26,646 nt of DNA. It comes from DASUME01 sp038257655. GTDB lineage: Bacteria > Myxococcota_A > Polyangia > Polyangiales > DASUME01. Location: the NCBI GenBank assembly GCA_038257655.1, contig JBBSJC010000036.1:1-26646 (forward strand), read 5' to 3'. Positions within the stretch are counted from its first letter, which is position 1; each line of letters begins with the position of its first letter. Shown here piece by piece: positions 7,920 to 14,837 of this stretch. Both the position numbers and the translations under genes were made by a program. Below the pieces are notes generated by a model. That model did not search any database. It saw nothing but the letters and a program-made list of their open reading frames with translations, and was not told where the DNA came from.

Positions 7920-8717
7920 GTGGTAAGCCCAGAGCTCCGCGGGGGCGGAGAAGGTGGCAGTGGCTACTACTTCGCAGACCTTACCACCGCTCTGACCCTG
8001 CGCCGGCTCACGGCTCTACATAAGTTCCGAGCACGCAGCTCGTACACTCGCTCCTTGAGCGGCTATCGGCTCCAAAGCGGTAAGCGGATTCACGGAGACG
8101 TATACGGCTGGGAGAACCGTGCCTTGTACGCACTCGCGCTCGGCAAGCGGTGGGCGCTCGGTGCTGTGGGGACGGCGCGTGCCAGGGAATCCCAAAACCT
8201 GCGAGCGCATGCCCATGGCGGGCCGCTGGTCGAGCTCAACGCATTCCCCTACTCCGAAAACGCGAACCGCCAACTGCGCTTTGCCTATCAAGCCGGGGCG
8301 TGGGCCAACTGGTACTTCGAAGTCAACAAGGCCGGCCTGATGCGGGAGCTGCGACCTTACCATGCACTGTCGATGATCGTCGACGTCAATCAAAGCTGGG
8401 GCAGTGTGCAGTGGGTAGGCCAGGCCAACTGGTTTCTCGACGACCCACGACGCTATCGTTTGGGTACCGGAGCGGTGCTTAGCGTACAACTGTTTGAGGG
8501 CTTCGCAGTCAGCATCGAAGGAGAAGGAGCCCTGGTGCGCGATCAGATTTCCTTGCGCCAGCGGTCCGTCACCGATCAGGAGCTGTTGTTGTGGACGACG
8601 CAGCAGCCAACTAACTACGTCTTCGAGGTGTCGCTCTCGATTACCTATACCTTCGGCAGTGTGCACAACACGATCGTGAATCCGCGCTTTGCCCGCGTCG
8701 ATTTGGCCGAGGAGTGA
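7920..8717 (+). CDS. Probable outer-membrane/envelope protein, C-terminal half of a TGA-split gene
   Basis: The first available start is GTG 7920, three codons after the upstream TGA and in the same frame. The 265 residues have alternating aromatic/hydrophobic beta strands (for example YALALGKRWALGAVGTARAR, QLRFAYQAGAWANWYFEVNK, VQWVGQANWFLDDPRRYRLG) and end in a YTFGSVHNTIVNPRF-type tail. That pattern suggests an outer-membrane beta-barrel or beta-rich envelope protein. No signal peptide is present at GTG 7920, so translation from there would give a protein that cannot be exported. This is a strong sign that the real N-terminus is the lipoprotein half at 7434. CTCCGC (7935-7940) and GCGGAG (7945-7950) can form a hairpin 25 nt past the TGA. 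The gene is otherwise intact. Confidence 0.75.
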   Translation: MVSPELRGGGEGGSGYYFADLTTALTLRRLTALHKFRARSSYTRSLSGYRLQSGKRIHGDVYGWENRALYALALGKRWALGAVGTARARESQNLRAHAHGGPLVELNAFPYSENANRQLRFAYQAGAWANWYFEVNKAGLMRELRPYHALSMIVDVNQSWGSVQWVGQANWFLDDPRRYRLGTGAVLSVQLFEGFAVSIEGEGALVRDQISLRQRSVTDQELLLWTTQQPTNYVFEVSLSITYTFGSVHNTIVNPRFARVDLAEE

Positions 8718-8815
8718 GTAGCTTGTTCCGCCGCTCCTCAGGTAAGATTATAAGTCATCGTTCTGTCTTCAAAGAGCGATTACCTCTCCTACCCTGACCA
8801 GCAAAGGCGACGTCT

Positions 8816-9124
8816 GTGATCATTTGCCCTCGTTGTAAGCATTCCGTTACCGTGCTCGAGAGCTTCGCGATCGTAAACCCTTTTGATTTCGGCTGTCCTG
8901 CCTGCTCGAGCCGATTGCAGGTCGGGCGCAAAGGAGAGATGACCGTCTGGGCGTCCGGAATACTCGGCTCGCTGCTAGCGGCGTACACCTCGCACCTTTG
9001 GACCGTGCAGCTCGCAGGCGCACACCAGATCCTAGGTTTCGTCGCGATGGTCTTCCTCGCGATGGCCATCCCCTTTCAATGGGTAACCGTGCGCTACGCC
9101 GACGCATTACTGCGACGCGGCTAA
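8816..9124 (+). CDS. Small zinc-ribbon membrane protein
   Basis: The 102-residue product starts at GTG 8816, with AAAGG at 8802-8806 as a modest ribosome site. The N-terminus MIICPRCKHSVTVLES plus FGCPACSSRL gives a CxxC...CxxC zinc ribbon over residues 4-35. It is followed by two hydrophobic segments, VWASGILGSLLAAYTSHLW and ILGFVAMVFLAMAIPFQWV. A cytoplasmic zinc ribbon joined to two membrane helices is a common layout of unknown function. The gene stands alone: 98 bp separate it from the upstream frame, and the downstream gene is convergent. Confidence 0.75.
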   Translation: MIICPRCKHSVTVLESFAIVNPFDFGCPACSSRLQVGRKGEMTVWASGILGSLLAAYTSHLWTVQLAGAHQILGFVAMVFLAMAIPFQWVTVRYADALLRRG

Positions 9125-9161
9125 CTCATCACGCGCGCAGAGCTACGGTTGCTCGGATTGC

Positions 9162-9650
9162 TCAGAATGGGATGTCGTCGTCCGAGTGCGGCGGGCCCGC
9201 GTCGTAATCGTCCGGTGCGAAGTCACTACCACCACCACCACCACCACCACTGCCACTGCCACCACCACCGCGCTGACGCGAAAGCTCGGCCTCCATGGCC
9301 GCCAGCAATACGCGTTCCTTGTCGTGCCAGCGTGACTTGCTCGGGTCGTCCAGGGAGCGGCGGCTACCACTGATATAGAACTCGAGGTCTTGCACGGACG
9401 CGCCGGCGATCTGCGCGCCCTTGCTGCGTCCGTATGGCGGAAACACCATCCCACCGTCGCCGCCGCCGGACGGGGCCGATGGACGGTATGCGCGGGTCGG
9501 CGCGGGGTCCGCGGCAAGGCCTATCGAAAGCTCGCCCAAGCTCAGGCGGAAGCCATCGTCAGCACGCACGGCGGTGCCGACGCGAACGGCCTCGGTAGAA
9601 CCATCGGGGCGCTTGACAAGTACGGTTACGGGAAAGCTCTGTTCGTTCAC
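9162..9650 (-). CDS. Protein with SSB-like acidic C-terminal tail
   Basis: From GTG 9650 the product is 162 residues; TTG 9686 would add 12. The N-terminal half (NEQSFPVTVLVKRPDGSTEA) is beta-rich. A conserved-looking module of about 55 residues follows, beginning FPPYGRSKGAQIAG and including DLEFYISGSRRSLDDPSKSR and ERVLLAAMEAELSRQ. Next come a Gly/Ser linker of about 15 residues encoded by CCA/CAC repeats and an acidic end finishing DDDIPF. DDDIPF after a Gly-rich linker is exactly the tail of single-stranded-DNA-binding protein, used to recruit repair and replication enzymes. A canonical SSB OB-fold is not evident. The protein may therefore bind DNA in another way or mimic the SSB tail. 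It is convergent with the zinc-ribbon gene and divergent from the CAP gene. The function is inferred from the tail only. Confidence 0.8.
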   Translation of the reverse strand: MNEQSFPVTVLVKRPDGSTEAVRVGTAVRADDGFRLSLGELSIGLAADPAPTRAYRPSAPSGGGDGGMVFPPYGRSKGAQIAGASVQDLEFYISGSRRSLDDPSKSRWHDKERVLLAAMEAELSRQRGGGGSGSGGGGGGGSDFAPDDYDAGPPHSDDDIPF

Positions 9651-9744
9651 CCGCAAGCCATGACACCTGAAGGCGGTGCGCGCCAAACGAACGTCGCGAT
9701 CTGCGTGCCCATTTGTGCGCTACGTTGAACCCTTGAGGTGCTTT

Positions 9745-10368
9745 GTGCTGGGATCAAGGCTGCTGCAATCGAGGCTGCCGCAATCACGCCGGCTGCAATC
9801 ATGGATCTTGGCGTGCGCGCTCTTGGGCGCAGCATGCACCCCGGGTGCAAGCCCGCGCGCCGCACAGTCGGGCGTGCGGGCTCCCGATTCGGCTGAACCG
9901 GGCGCACGTGTTCGACCAAGCCGCACGCCCTCTGGACGCCAAGGCGCCATCCTGCGTGCCCATAACGTGCGCCGCGCCAAGCACTGCGCCCAGGCCTTGC
10001 GCTGGTCGAACGAGCTTGCGCGCACGGCGCAAGGTTGGGCGGACAAGCTTGCGCGAGGGCGGTGCGCCCTCGAACACAGTGATACGCCATTCGGCGAGAA
10101 CCTGGCGGCTGGAACCAGCGGCGCCTTCTCTCCCGAGGACATCGTGCAGATGTGGTTTCGCGAACGCGAACAATACCGTTTTGCACGCGGCAGTTTTTCG
10201 CTGAAGACCGGCCATTTTACCCAGCTCGTGTGGCGCTCCACGCGCATGATCGGCTGCGGCATGAGCGAGTGCAAAGGCATGGACGTGTGGGTCTGCCATT
10301 ACGATCCGCCCGGCAACGTCGAGGGTAGGTTCGACGAGCAAGTGCTACCCACATCCTGTCAGAAGTGA
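9745..10368 (+). CDS. CAP-domain (SCP/PR-1) lipoprotein
   Basis: GTG 9745 is chosen because GAGGTG (9735-9740) precedes it at proper spacing and it begins the signal peptide; an upstream frame opens at GTG 9676. The product is 207 residues with lipobox LGAAC. The leader contains a small repeat (LLQS, LPQS, RLQS). After a proline/serine linker the CAP domain shows AHNVRRAKHCAQALRWSNEL, LEHSDTPFGENLAAG, the signature GHFTQLVWRSTRMIGCGMSE and WVCHYDPPGNVEG. The two CAP histidines and the glutamate of GENLA are present. CAP proteins are secreted and may bind sterols or glycans or act as proteases; the bacterial role is unsettled. It stands alone and is followed after 36 bp by the second hairpin repeat. 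Confidence 0.9.
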   Translation: MLGSRLLQSRLPQSRRLQSWILACALLGAACTPGASPRAAQSGVRAPDSAEPGARVRPSRTPSGRQGAILRAHNVRRAKHCAQALRWSNELARTAQGWADKLARGRCALEHSDTPFGENLAAGTSGAFSPEDIVQMWFREREQYRFARGSFSLKTGHFTQLVWRSTRMIGCGMSECKGMDVWVCHYDPPGNVEGRFDEQVLPTSCQK

Positions 10369-10404
10369 CGCGATCCAAGCATCCGGCAGGCAATCACCTC
10401 CGCA

Positions 10405-10573
10405 CGCTTAGCGCCCGTGCACAAAGAACCAGGTCGCCTCGACGTCGATGCATCCCCGTCGCCGGCGCTGAAAAGTCTTCAGATACAGCGAGTATCCTTG
10501 CGAATTTTCATCACCGACGACGGGGCGCCTCGACGCCGATCCGACCTGATTCTTTTGTGCCGGGCGCTTAGCG
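10405..10573. repeat. Long palindromic hairpin element, copy 2
   Basis: Arms of 82 bp, 10405-10486 and 10492-10573, are complementary around a 5-nt loop (10487-10491) closed by GATAC/GTATC, the same layout as copy 1 at 2256-2428. The inner core (about 10447-10543) is some 85-90% identical by eye to copy 1 in reverse orientation, for example GATGCATCCCCGTCG, GCGCTGAAAA and GTATCCTTGCGAATTTTCA. The outer 30 bp or so differ from those of copy 1, but again match each other across the hairpin. A reading frame across each copy gives similar peptides (both contain ASTPIR), which is a by-product of the shared DNA. Confidence 0.9.
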
Positions 10574-10772
10574 GAGCGTGGAGTCCACGGCTTACATGGC
10601 CCCGGTGCGAGCGCGGGACAGTGCCACGGTCGAAGACAATCCGCTCGACGATCAGGATACCGCCTACGGACTGGATGTGTTTGGAGACGGTAAGACACGA
10701 CATGCGGTCGTAAGCCAGGAGCACCGCATACCGTCAGGCTCATGTCTCCACCTCATCGTCTTCGGGAAGCCG

Positions 10773-10802
10773 CTCCGGTCGGATCCTCGCCGGAGTGCTT
10801 TT
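10773..10802 (+). terminator. Possible intrinsic terminator
   Basis: CTCCGG (10773-10778) and CCGGAG (10790-10795) can pair across an 11-nt loop, followed by TGCTTTT (10796-10802). The stem is short and the T-run imperfect, so this is tentative. It could end transcription entering from the CAP-gene side. Confidence 0.3.
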
Positions 10803-10850
10803 AGATCATTCCCTTTCGCGAACGCCACCGGCGTTGCCGTCACACACGCC

Positions 10851-10880
10851 GGCTTGCTCTGGCTTGCTCCGGCTTGCTCG
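10851..10880. repeat. 10-bp tandem repeat, three units
   Basis: GGCTTGCTCT, GGCTTGCTCC and GGCTTGCTCG follow one another without gaps, about 120 bp upstream of the lysyl-oxidase-domain gene. Only the last base varies. This could be replication slippage or a set of regulator sites; nothing decides between them. Confidence 0.8.
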
Positions 10881-10998
10881 CACTCCAGACACGGCTCGCT
10901 CCTTGGCGCATTAATTCATGTAGTGTGCCGTCGCGTTCACCCCAGAGTGGCCGTCACAAACGCGGCTTCGCGGGCTCGGTCCAGGCGGAGGAAATCAA

Positions 10999-12636
10999 AT
11001 GCGTGTGATTAACATGTCGGCGTTGGCTTTATGGGCGACGGCTTCGATGGTGGGCTGCAACGCGCAGAAGCCGGTCGAACAGGAACAGACGGACCAAGCA
11101 GCCAAGTTGGGGCGCATGGACGTGGCGGTCGTGGGACGCGGCTCCCGGGGCAACATCTACCAACTGAGGCAAGGCGTCGTTGTCGTACAGGGGCCGGCTA
11201 GCACCGAGTTCTTCAATACCGAGGATGATCCCACGCGCACGACGCTCTCGTCAGACGTTGCCACGGGTGAGTACTCCGTCTTCTTGCAGGAAGGATGGCG
11301 CCTCGAGCGCATCACAGGCGATGGGGGTGAGGACGATGCTAATACGAATGGTGGTGATCTCGACTCGGGCGTGAGCGATGGTGGCGGCAGCACTGGCGGC
11401 AGCACTGGCAGCAGCACTGGCGGCAGCACTGGCAGCGGCGCACACGTAAAGCGCGTCGAGGCGCGCCTAATTTCGGGCAATCCCCAGCGCTTCTACGTGT
11501 ATGAGAACGAGCGCTCCCAGGTAGCGCTGCAGTTCCAGGTGGGCGACGAAGTCGTGGGTATGCAGGGTGGCTATGACATCGCGCTCGAGGTCGACGAAAC
11601 GCCGACGACCCTGACGCCTGCGTATTGTTCCGTGGACGCGGACTGCGCGACGGGCGAGACCTGCTGTTTAGCGGGCTTTTTAGGTCAGTGTCGCACGCTG
11701 GCCGAGGGGGACACGTGTCCTCTGCCTGACCTTACTGTTTCGCAGGAGACAGCGGCAGCTACCATTCGCATCCACCACGAGACGTTTGCAGCAGACAGTT
11801 GCGCCATCGCCGAAGGCTGTGTGGCCGGGGCGGGCGATCGACGCTTGCTCGCGTTCTCTACGGAGACCCCCAACGTGGGCGAAGCGGACATGATCCTAGG
11901 CGATCCGACGGGCGTGCCGGGATTCGAATACTCGTCGTGCCATGACCACCATCACTTCGAGGGATATGCGACTTACCGTTTGCTCGATCAAGGCGGTAAC
12001 GTAGTCGCCACCGGCCATAAGCAAGCATTTTGTCTGCTGGATAGCGAGCAGGTGCTCGACGATGCCTCGAGCTCGCCGCGCTACCATTGCGGCTTCCAGG
12101 GCATCCAAGCAGGTTGGAGCGATGTTTATACCTCGGACCTCGACTGCCAATGGGTAGACATTACGGGTCTGCCTGAGGGCGACTATGTGCTTTCGATTTC
12201 GATCAACACAGACCGCACCTTGCCCGAGGCCAACTACGACAACAACACGGCGACCATTCCCGTGCACATCAGCGAAGACCGACCGCCGGTTGCCGGCGAC
12301 GTGCTCCTAGACTGCGCTTTCGATGAGGCAGCTGAAGGCCGCAACTGTGGCTTCAGCATCCCACAAGGGATGCAAGGCGTGGCGTGTACGCCTGGTGCGA
12401 GCGTGACTGTGGGCTGTGGTTGCCCGAACCTCGGCAGCTGTGCCGGAGATCCCGTGATGCGCATCTGCGCAGGCGACGAACCGTGCTTGAGCGCCCAAGC
12501 CCTGAGCAACGCCGACGACAGCTGTGGTGCCTGCCCCCAGACAACCTTCGTCTGTCCGGAAAGCGGCGCGTACACGGTGCTGGCCGGCGCATACGATCCC
12601 GGCCAAGCCTATGCCTGTGTGCCCGCGGCCCGCTGA
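10999..12636 (+). CDS. Lysyl-oxidase-domain lipoprotein
   Basis: The 545-residue product starts at ATG 10999 with a strong ribosome site (GGAGGA from 10987). The signal peptide ends in lipobox MVGC. A Gly/Ser/Thr linker, encoded by 12-bp repeats at 11383-11439, precedes a beta domain and a Cys-rich knot (CSVDADCATGETCC). Residues about 285-430 match lysyl oxidase. His315, His317 and His319 in SCHDHHHF fit the copper ligands. Lys341 in GHKQAF and Tyr377 in DVYTSDLDCQWVDI fit the pair that forms the LTQ cofactor. GLPEGDYVLSISINTDRTLP and DYDNN-like NYDNNTATIPVHI close the domain. Lysyl oxidases oxidise lysine amines of extracellular proteins to aldehydes, causing cross-links. A further Cys-rich domain follows to the end. 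The substrate is unknown; the complete cofactor set suggests an active enzyme at the cell surface. Confidence 0.9.
   Translation: MRVINMSALALWATASMVGCNAQKPVEQEQTDQAAKLGRMDVAVVGRGSRGNIYQLRQGVVVVQGPASTEFFNTEDDPTRTTLSSDVATGEYSVFLQEGWRLERITGDGGEDDANTNGGDLDSGVSDGGGSTGGSTGSSTGGSTGSGAHVKRVEARLISGNPQRFYVYENERSQVALQFQVGDEVVGMQGGYDIALEVDETPTTLTPAYCSVDADCATGETCCLAGFLGQCRTLAEGDTCPLPDLTVSQETAAATIRIHHETFAADSCAIAEGCVAGAGDRRLLAFSTETPNVGEADMILGDPTGVPGFEYSSCHDHHHFEGYATYRLLDQGGNVVATGHKQAFCLLDSEQVLDDASSSPRYHCGFQGIQAGWSDVYTSDLDCQWVDITGLPEGDYVLSISINTDRTLPEANYDNNTATIPVHISEDRPPVAGDVLLDCAFDEAAEGRNCGFSIPQGMQGVACTPGASVTVGCGCPNLGSCAGDPVMRICAGDEPCLSAQALSNADDSCGACPQTTFVCPESGAYTVLAGAYDPGQAYACVPAAR
11383..11439. repeat. 12-bp coding repeat for a Gly-Ser-Thr linker
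   Basis: Four units of GGCGGCAGCACT (one with a single change) run from 11383 to 11430, followed by GGCAGCGGC. They encode GGST/GSST units inside the lysyl-oxidase-domain protein. Such in-frame repeats can change linker length by slippage without breaking the frame. Confidence 0.9.
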
Positions 12637-12831
12637 GGCGAAGCTTGCGCCTTGGAGGGAGCGCCCGCGCGCCTAGGGTCCTGTTGTCAGCATCCAACAG
12701 AGCCCGGTTTTTGACCCGAATCTTGCGCCGCTACGCTCTCATTTCAACAGACGCTGCCTCCCCGCTGCTTGGGCCGCCAGACGCCGGCGAGCAGGTGAGC
12801 CGGCACGTCTGCATTGAACATAGGAGAGAGC

Positions 12832-14364
12832 ATGACCCAGAGATCTCGCGCTGCTAGTCATCACGCGCCCCGATGGTGCCCGGTATGGTGCGTCCTCGTA
12901 CTCAGTGGCTGCAGCGCCGGGACGGTGCTCGGCGCCAACACAGACAGCGACCCTGACAATTCGCGCGAAGTTACTGCCGATGCAGGCGAGGGCGCGGCGA
13001 GCGGCGGCGAAGGCGCAGCAGACGACAGAGACACACCCACTTTGCCAGAGCCTGGGGACGACGGGGCGGGTCCGGGTGTGGGCGATGATGGCCTTGATGC
13101 GGGTCTGGACGTAGGCCTGGACGCTGGATTCGATGATGATGGCGCTACGGTGCCGGGACCCGACGTCGTCGCCCCCGAAGAGCCCGCGCCGGTCGACATG
13201 GGGGGCCCCGGCGGCGAAGACGTCCCGGGCAACACGCGGCTGGTGCATCCGGGCGTGTTGAACAGTCGGGCGGAGCTTGAGTTCATCCGCGCACGCGTCG
13301 CTGCCAAACAGGAGCCCTGGCTGGGCGCCTTCAAGGCGCTACAGGGCTCGCGGTACGCGACCGACAACTACCAAGCTACCCCGTTCAGCGTGGTGGCATG
13401 CGGCTCGTACAACCAGCCCAACGAAGGCTGTAACCAGATCGTTGAAGACGGCATGGCGGTGTACGCACGTGCCTTACTATGGTCGATCACCCGCGAGCAG
13501 CGCCACGCTGACAAAGCGCTGCAAATCATCGACGCATGGGCGCGCAAGTACCAGAAGAACACCGAATCGAACGCGCGCTTGGTCGTGGCCTGGGCCGCGC
13601 CTTGGTATGTCAATGGCGCCGAGATCTTACGTAACTCGGGCGCAGGCTGGTCGGAGGCGGCGATCGCTCGCTTCACCGGCATGCTGCAGAAGATGCTCCC
13701 GTACGTAAAAGAAAACACGCGCCCGGAAAACAACTGGATTCAGTCGCGCATCGAGGCGCACATGGCGATTGCCGTGTTCATGGACGACCCCGACGAGCTC
13801 AAACAAGCCGTGGCGCGCTTTCGCTTCTGGTTACCGATCTACATTTATCAAAAGAGCGATGGTAACGCGCCGATCAATGCTCCTGGGCGAAGCACAGCGC
13901 AGACCTACAGCGTCTGGAAGTCGACCGCCTCGCAGACCAGCTTTGTCGATGGCCTGGCGATGGAGACCTGCCGCGATCTGGGCCACCTCGGCCTGGGCGT
14001 CGGCTCGATGATGTACGCGGCCGAGACCGCCTACCAACAGGGCATCGACCTTTTCACGCCCAACAAGAAGCGCTTTTCAGACTTCCTGGAGCTGCATGGC
14101 AGCTGGACCACGGGTACAGTCAAGGTTCCCACTAATATTTGTGGCGGCGTGGTCAAGGCGCGGCAAGCCGACTCGGCCGGTATCAAGCCGCCGCAGGGAG
14201 GGGGCAGTAAGGCCTGGGAAATCGCCTACAGTCATCTGCACGACCGTTTGGGAATGACGCTACCGTTTATCCAGCAGATGATCTCTGAGGAGCGACCGAC
14301 CGGTGGAAGCAAGTGGGTGTCAAAGTGGGAGACGCTCACCCACGCGGGCCGTCCGCTACCGTGA
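12832..14364 (+). CDS. Alginate-lyase-family (polysaccharide lyase) lipoprotein
   Basis: ATG 12832 is preceded by AGGAGAG (12822-12828), so it is preferred to TTG 12814. The 510-residue product has a signal peptide ending in LSGC, then an acidic Gly/Asp/Pro linker to about residue 125. The catalytic domain begins LVHPGVLNSRAELEFIRARV and matches the alginate_lyase family, an alpha/alpha-toroid lyase fold. Visible family segments are ENNWIQSRIEAHMAIAVFMD, GLAMETCRDLGHLGLGVGSM and MYAAETAYQQGIDLF; conserved Asn, Arg and His residues of these segments are the likely catalytic set. Such enzymes break uronic-acid polymers by beta-elimination. The substrate need not be alginate. It follows the lysyl-oxidase-domain gene by 195 bp in the same direction, and both products should sit at the cell surface. 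Confidence 0.88.
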   Translation: MTQRSRAASHHAPRWCPVWCVLVLSGCSAGTVLGANTDSDPDNSREVTADAGEGAASGGEGAADDRDTPTLPEPGDDGAGPGVGDDGLDAGLDVGLDAGFDDDGATVPGPDVVAPEEPAPVDMGGPGGEDVPGNTRLVHPGVLNSRAELEFIRARVAAKQEPWLGAFKALQGSRYATDNYQATPFSVVACGSYNQPNEGCNQIVEDGMAVYARALLWSITREQRHADKALQIIDAWARKYQKNTESNARLVVAWAAPWYVNGAEILRNSGAGWSEAAIARFTGMLQKMLPYVKENTRPENNWIQSRIEAHMAIAVFMDDPDELKQAVARFRFWLPIYIYQKSDGNAPINAPGRSTAQTYSVWKSTASQTSFVDGLAMETCRDLGHLGLGVGSMMYAAETAYQQGIDLFTPNKKRFSDFLELHGSWTTGTVKVPTNICGGVVKARQADSAGIKPPQGGGSKAWEIAYSHLHDRLGMTLPFIQQMISEERPTGGSKWVSKWETLTHAGRPLP

Positions 14365-14681
14365 TGCCGCTGCCGTGACGCCGTGCCCCAGACTGCGCCA
14401 AAGTGCGTGCCTGCTCCGAGCAGCGGCTCAAATACGCGCGCCCATTGCTCCTGCGCATAGGCGTTGGCGATCCCGGGGTAACGGCTTGCGATGTCGAGCG
14501 CATCGAGGTGGTCCTGCTCGCCGAGCACCTCGTCTTCGAAGCTCGCGCGTGTCGCTTGGGGAATGCCGTATGCGAGGACGGTACCGGCGATGAAGCGAAA
14601 GCGTGCACCTTCAGCGTTGTCGGTTCCGAGCAGACGGTGCGGCGCCCCTTGTACCCGAAAGCTCGTCGCATGCGCCCGCAC
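14232..14681 (-). CDS. Uncertain gene or gene remnant
   Basis: A frame from GTG 14681 gives 149 residues. The first part looks like real protein with GC-rich third positions: AEGARFRFIAGTVLAYGIPQ, ATRASFEDEVLGEQDHLDAL, DIASRYPGIANAYAQEQWAR. The last 45 residues (14232-14364) are antisense to the end of the alginate-lyase gene and look random, so the true gene may end by truncation near 14370. An in-frame TAG lies 18 bp before the GTG. I do not recognise the family. It may be a decayed 5' or internal fragment. Nothing else supportable lies in 14365-14837. Confidence 0.4.
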   Translation of the reverse strand: MRAHATSFRVQGAPHRLLGTDNAEGARFRFIAGTVLAYGIPQATRASFEDEVLGEQDHLDALDIASRYPGIANAYAQEQWARVFEPLLGAGTHFGAVWGTASRQRHHGSGRPAWVSVSHFDTHLLPPVGRSSEIICWINGSVIPKRSCR

Positions 14682-14837
14682 ACGCCGCGTCCAGCGCTAG
14701 CTGGTCGGGCGCGCAAGCTGAGCTGAGCTGAGCCATCATCAGCGAGCCCGCTGTTCTTCGATTCATGATCATACCTTTTCTGCCCATTGTCGTTTGGGAT
14801 GGGACCCCAGCATCGCGTGTGCAGCGGAGATGAAAGC

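Larger units (their letters stand above)
10574..10998. other. Non-coding region upstream of the lysyl-oxidase gene
   Basis: No convincing gene is seen. A frame 10578-11012 on plus is open, but it has no ribosome site and overlaps the next gene's start. The stretch holds a possible hairpin terminator (10773-10802), a 10-bp tandem repeat (10851-10880) and two related motifs, GCCGTCACACACGCCGGCTT near 10835-10854 and GCCGTCACAAACGCGGCTT near 10950-10968. These could be promoter or regulator sites for the gene at 10999. Confidence 0.5.

Noticed and set aside
7908..7950. Selenocysteine insertion at TGA 7908 with a hairpin downstream
   Set aside because: The stem is only 6 bp with a GGGG loop, no SelB-type bulge is evident, and nothing suggests a redox protein. 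A nonsense change or error is simpler.
9220..9275. CCA/CAC repeat as a microsatellite or CRISPR-like signal
   Set aside because: It encodes the Gly-rich linker of the SSB-tail protein on the minus strand; there are no spacers.
10578..11012. 144-codon plus-strand frame before the lysyl-oxidase gene
   Set aside because: No ribosome site and no family, it overlaps the next gene's start, and it runs through a tandem repeat. A decayed gene cannot be excluded.
12711..12737. TTGACC...TACGCT promoter-like pair upstream of the alginate-lyase gene
   Set aside because: The spacing is 15 bp and the -10 is poor, so it is not reported as a promoter.
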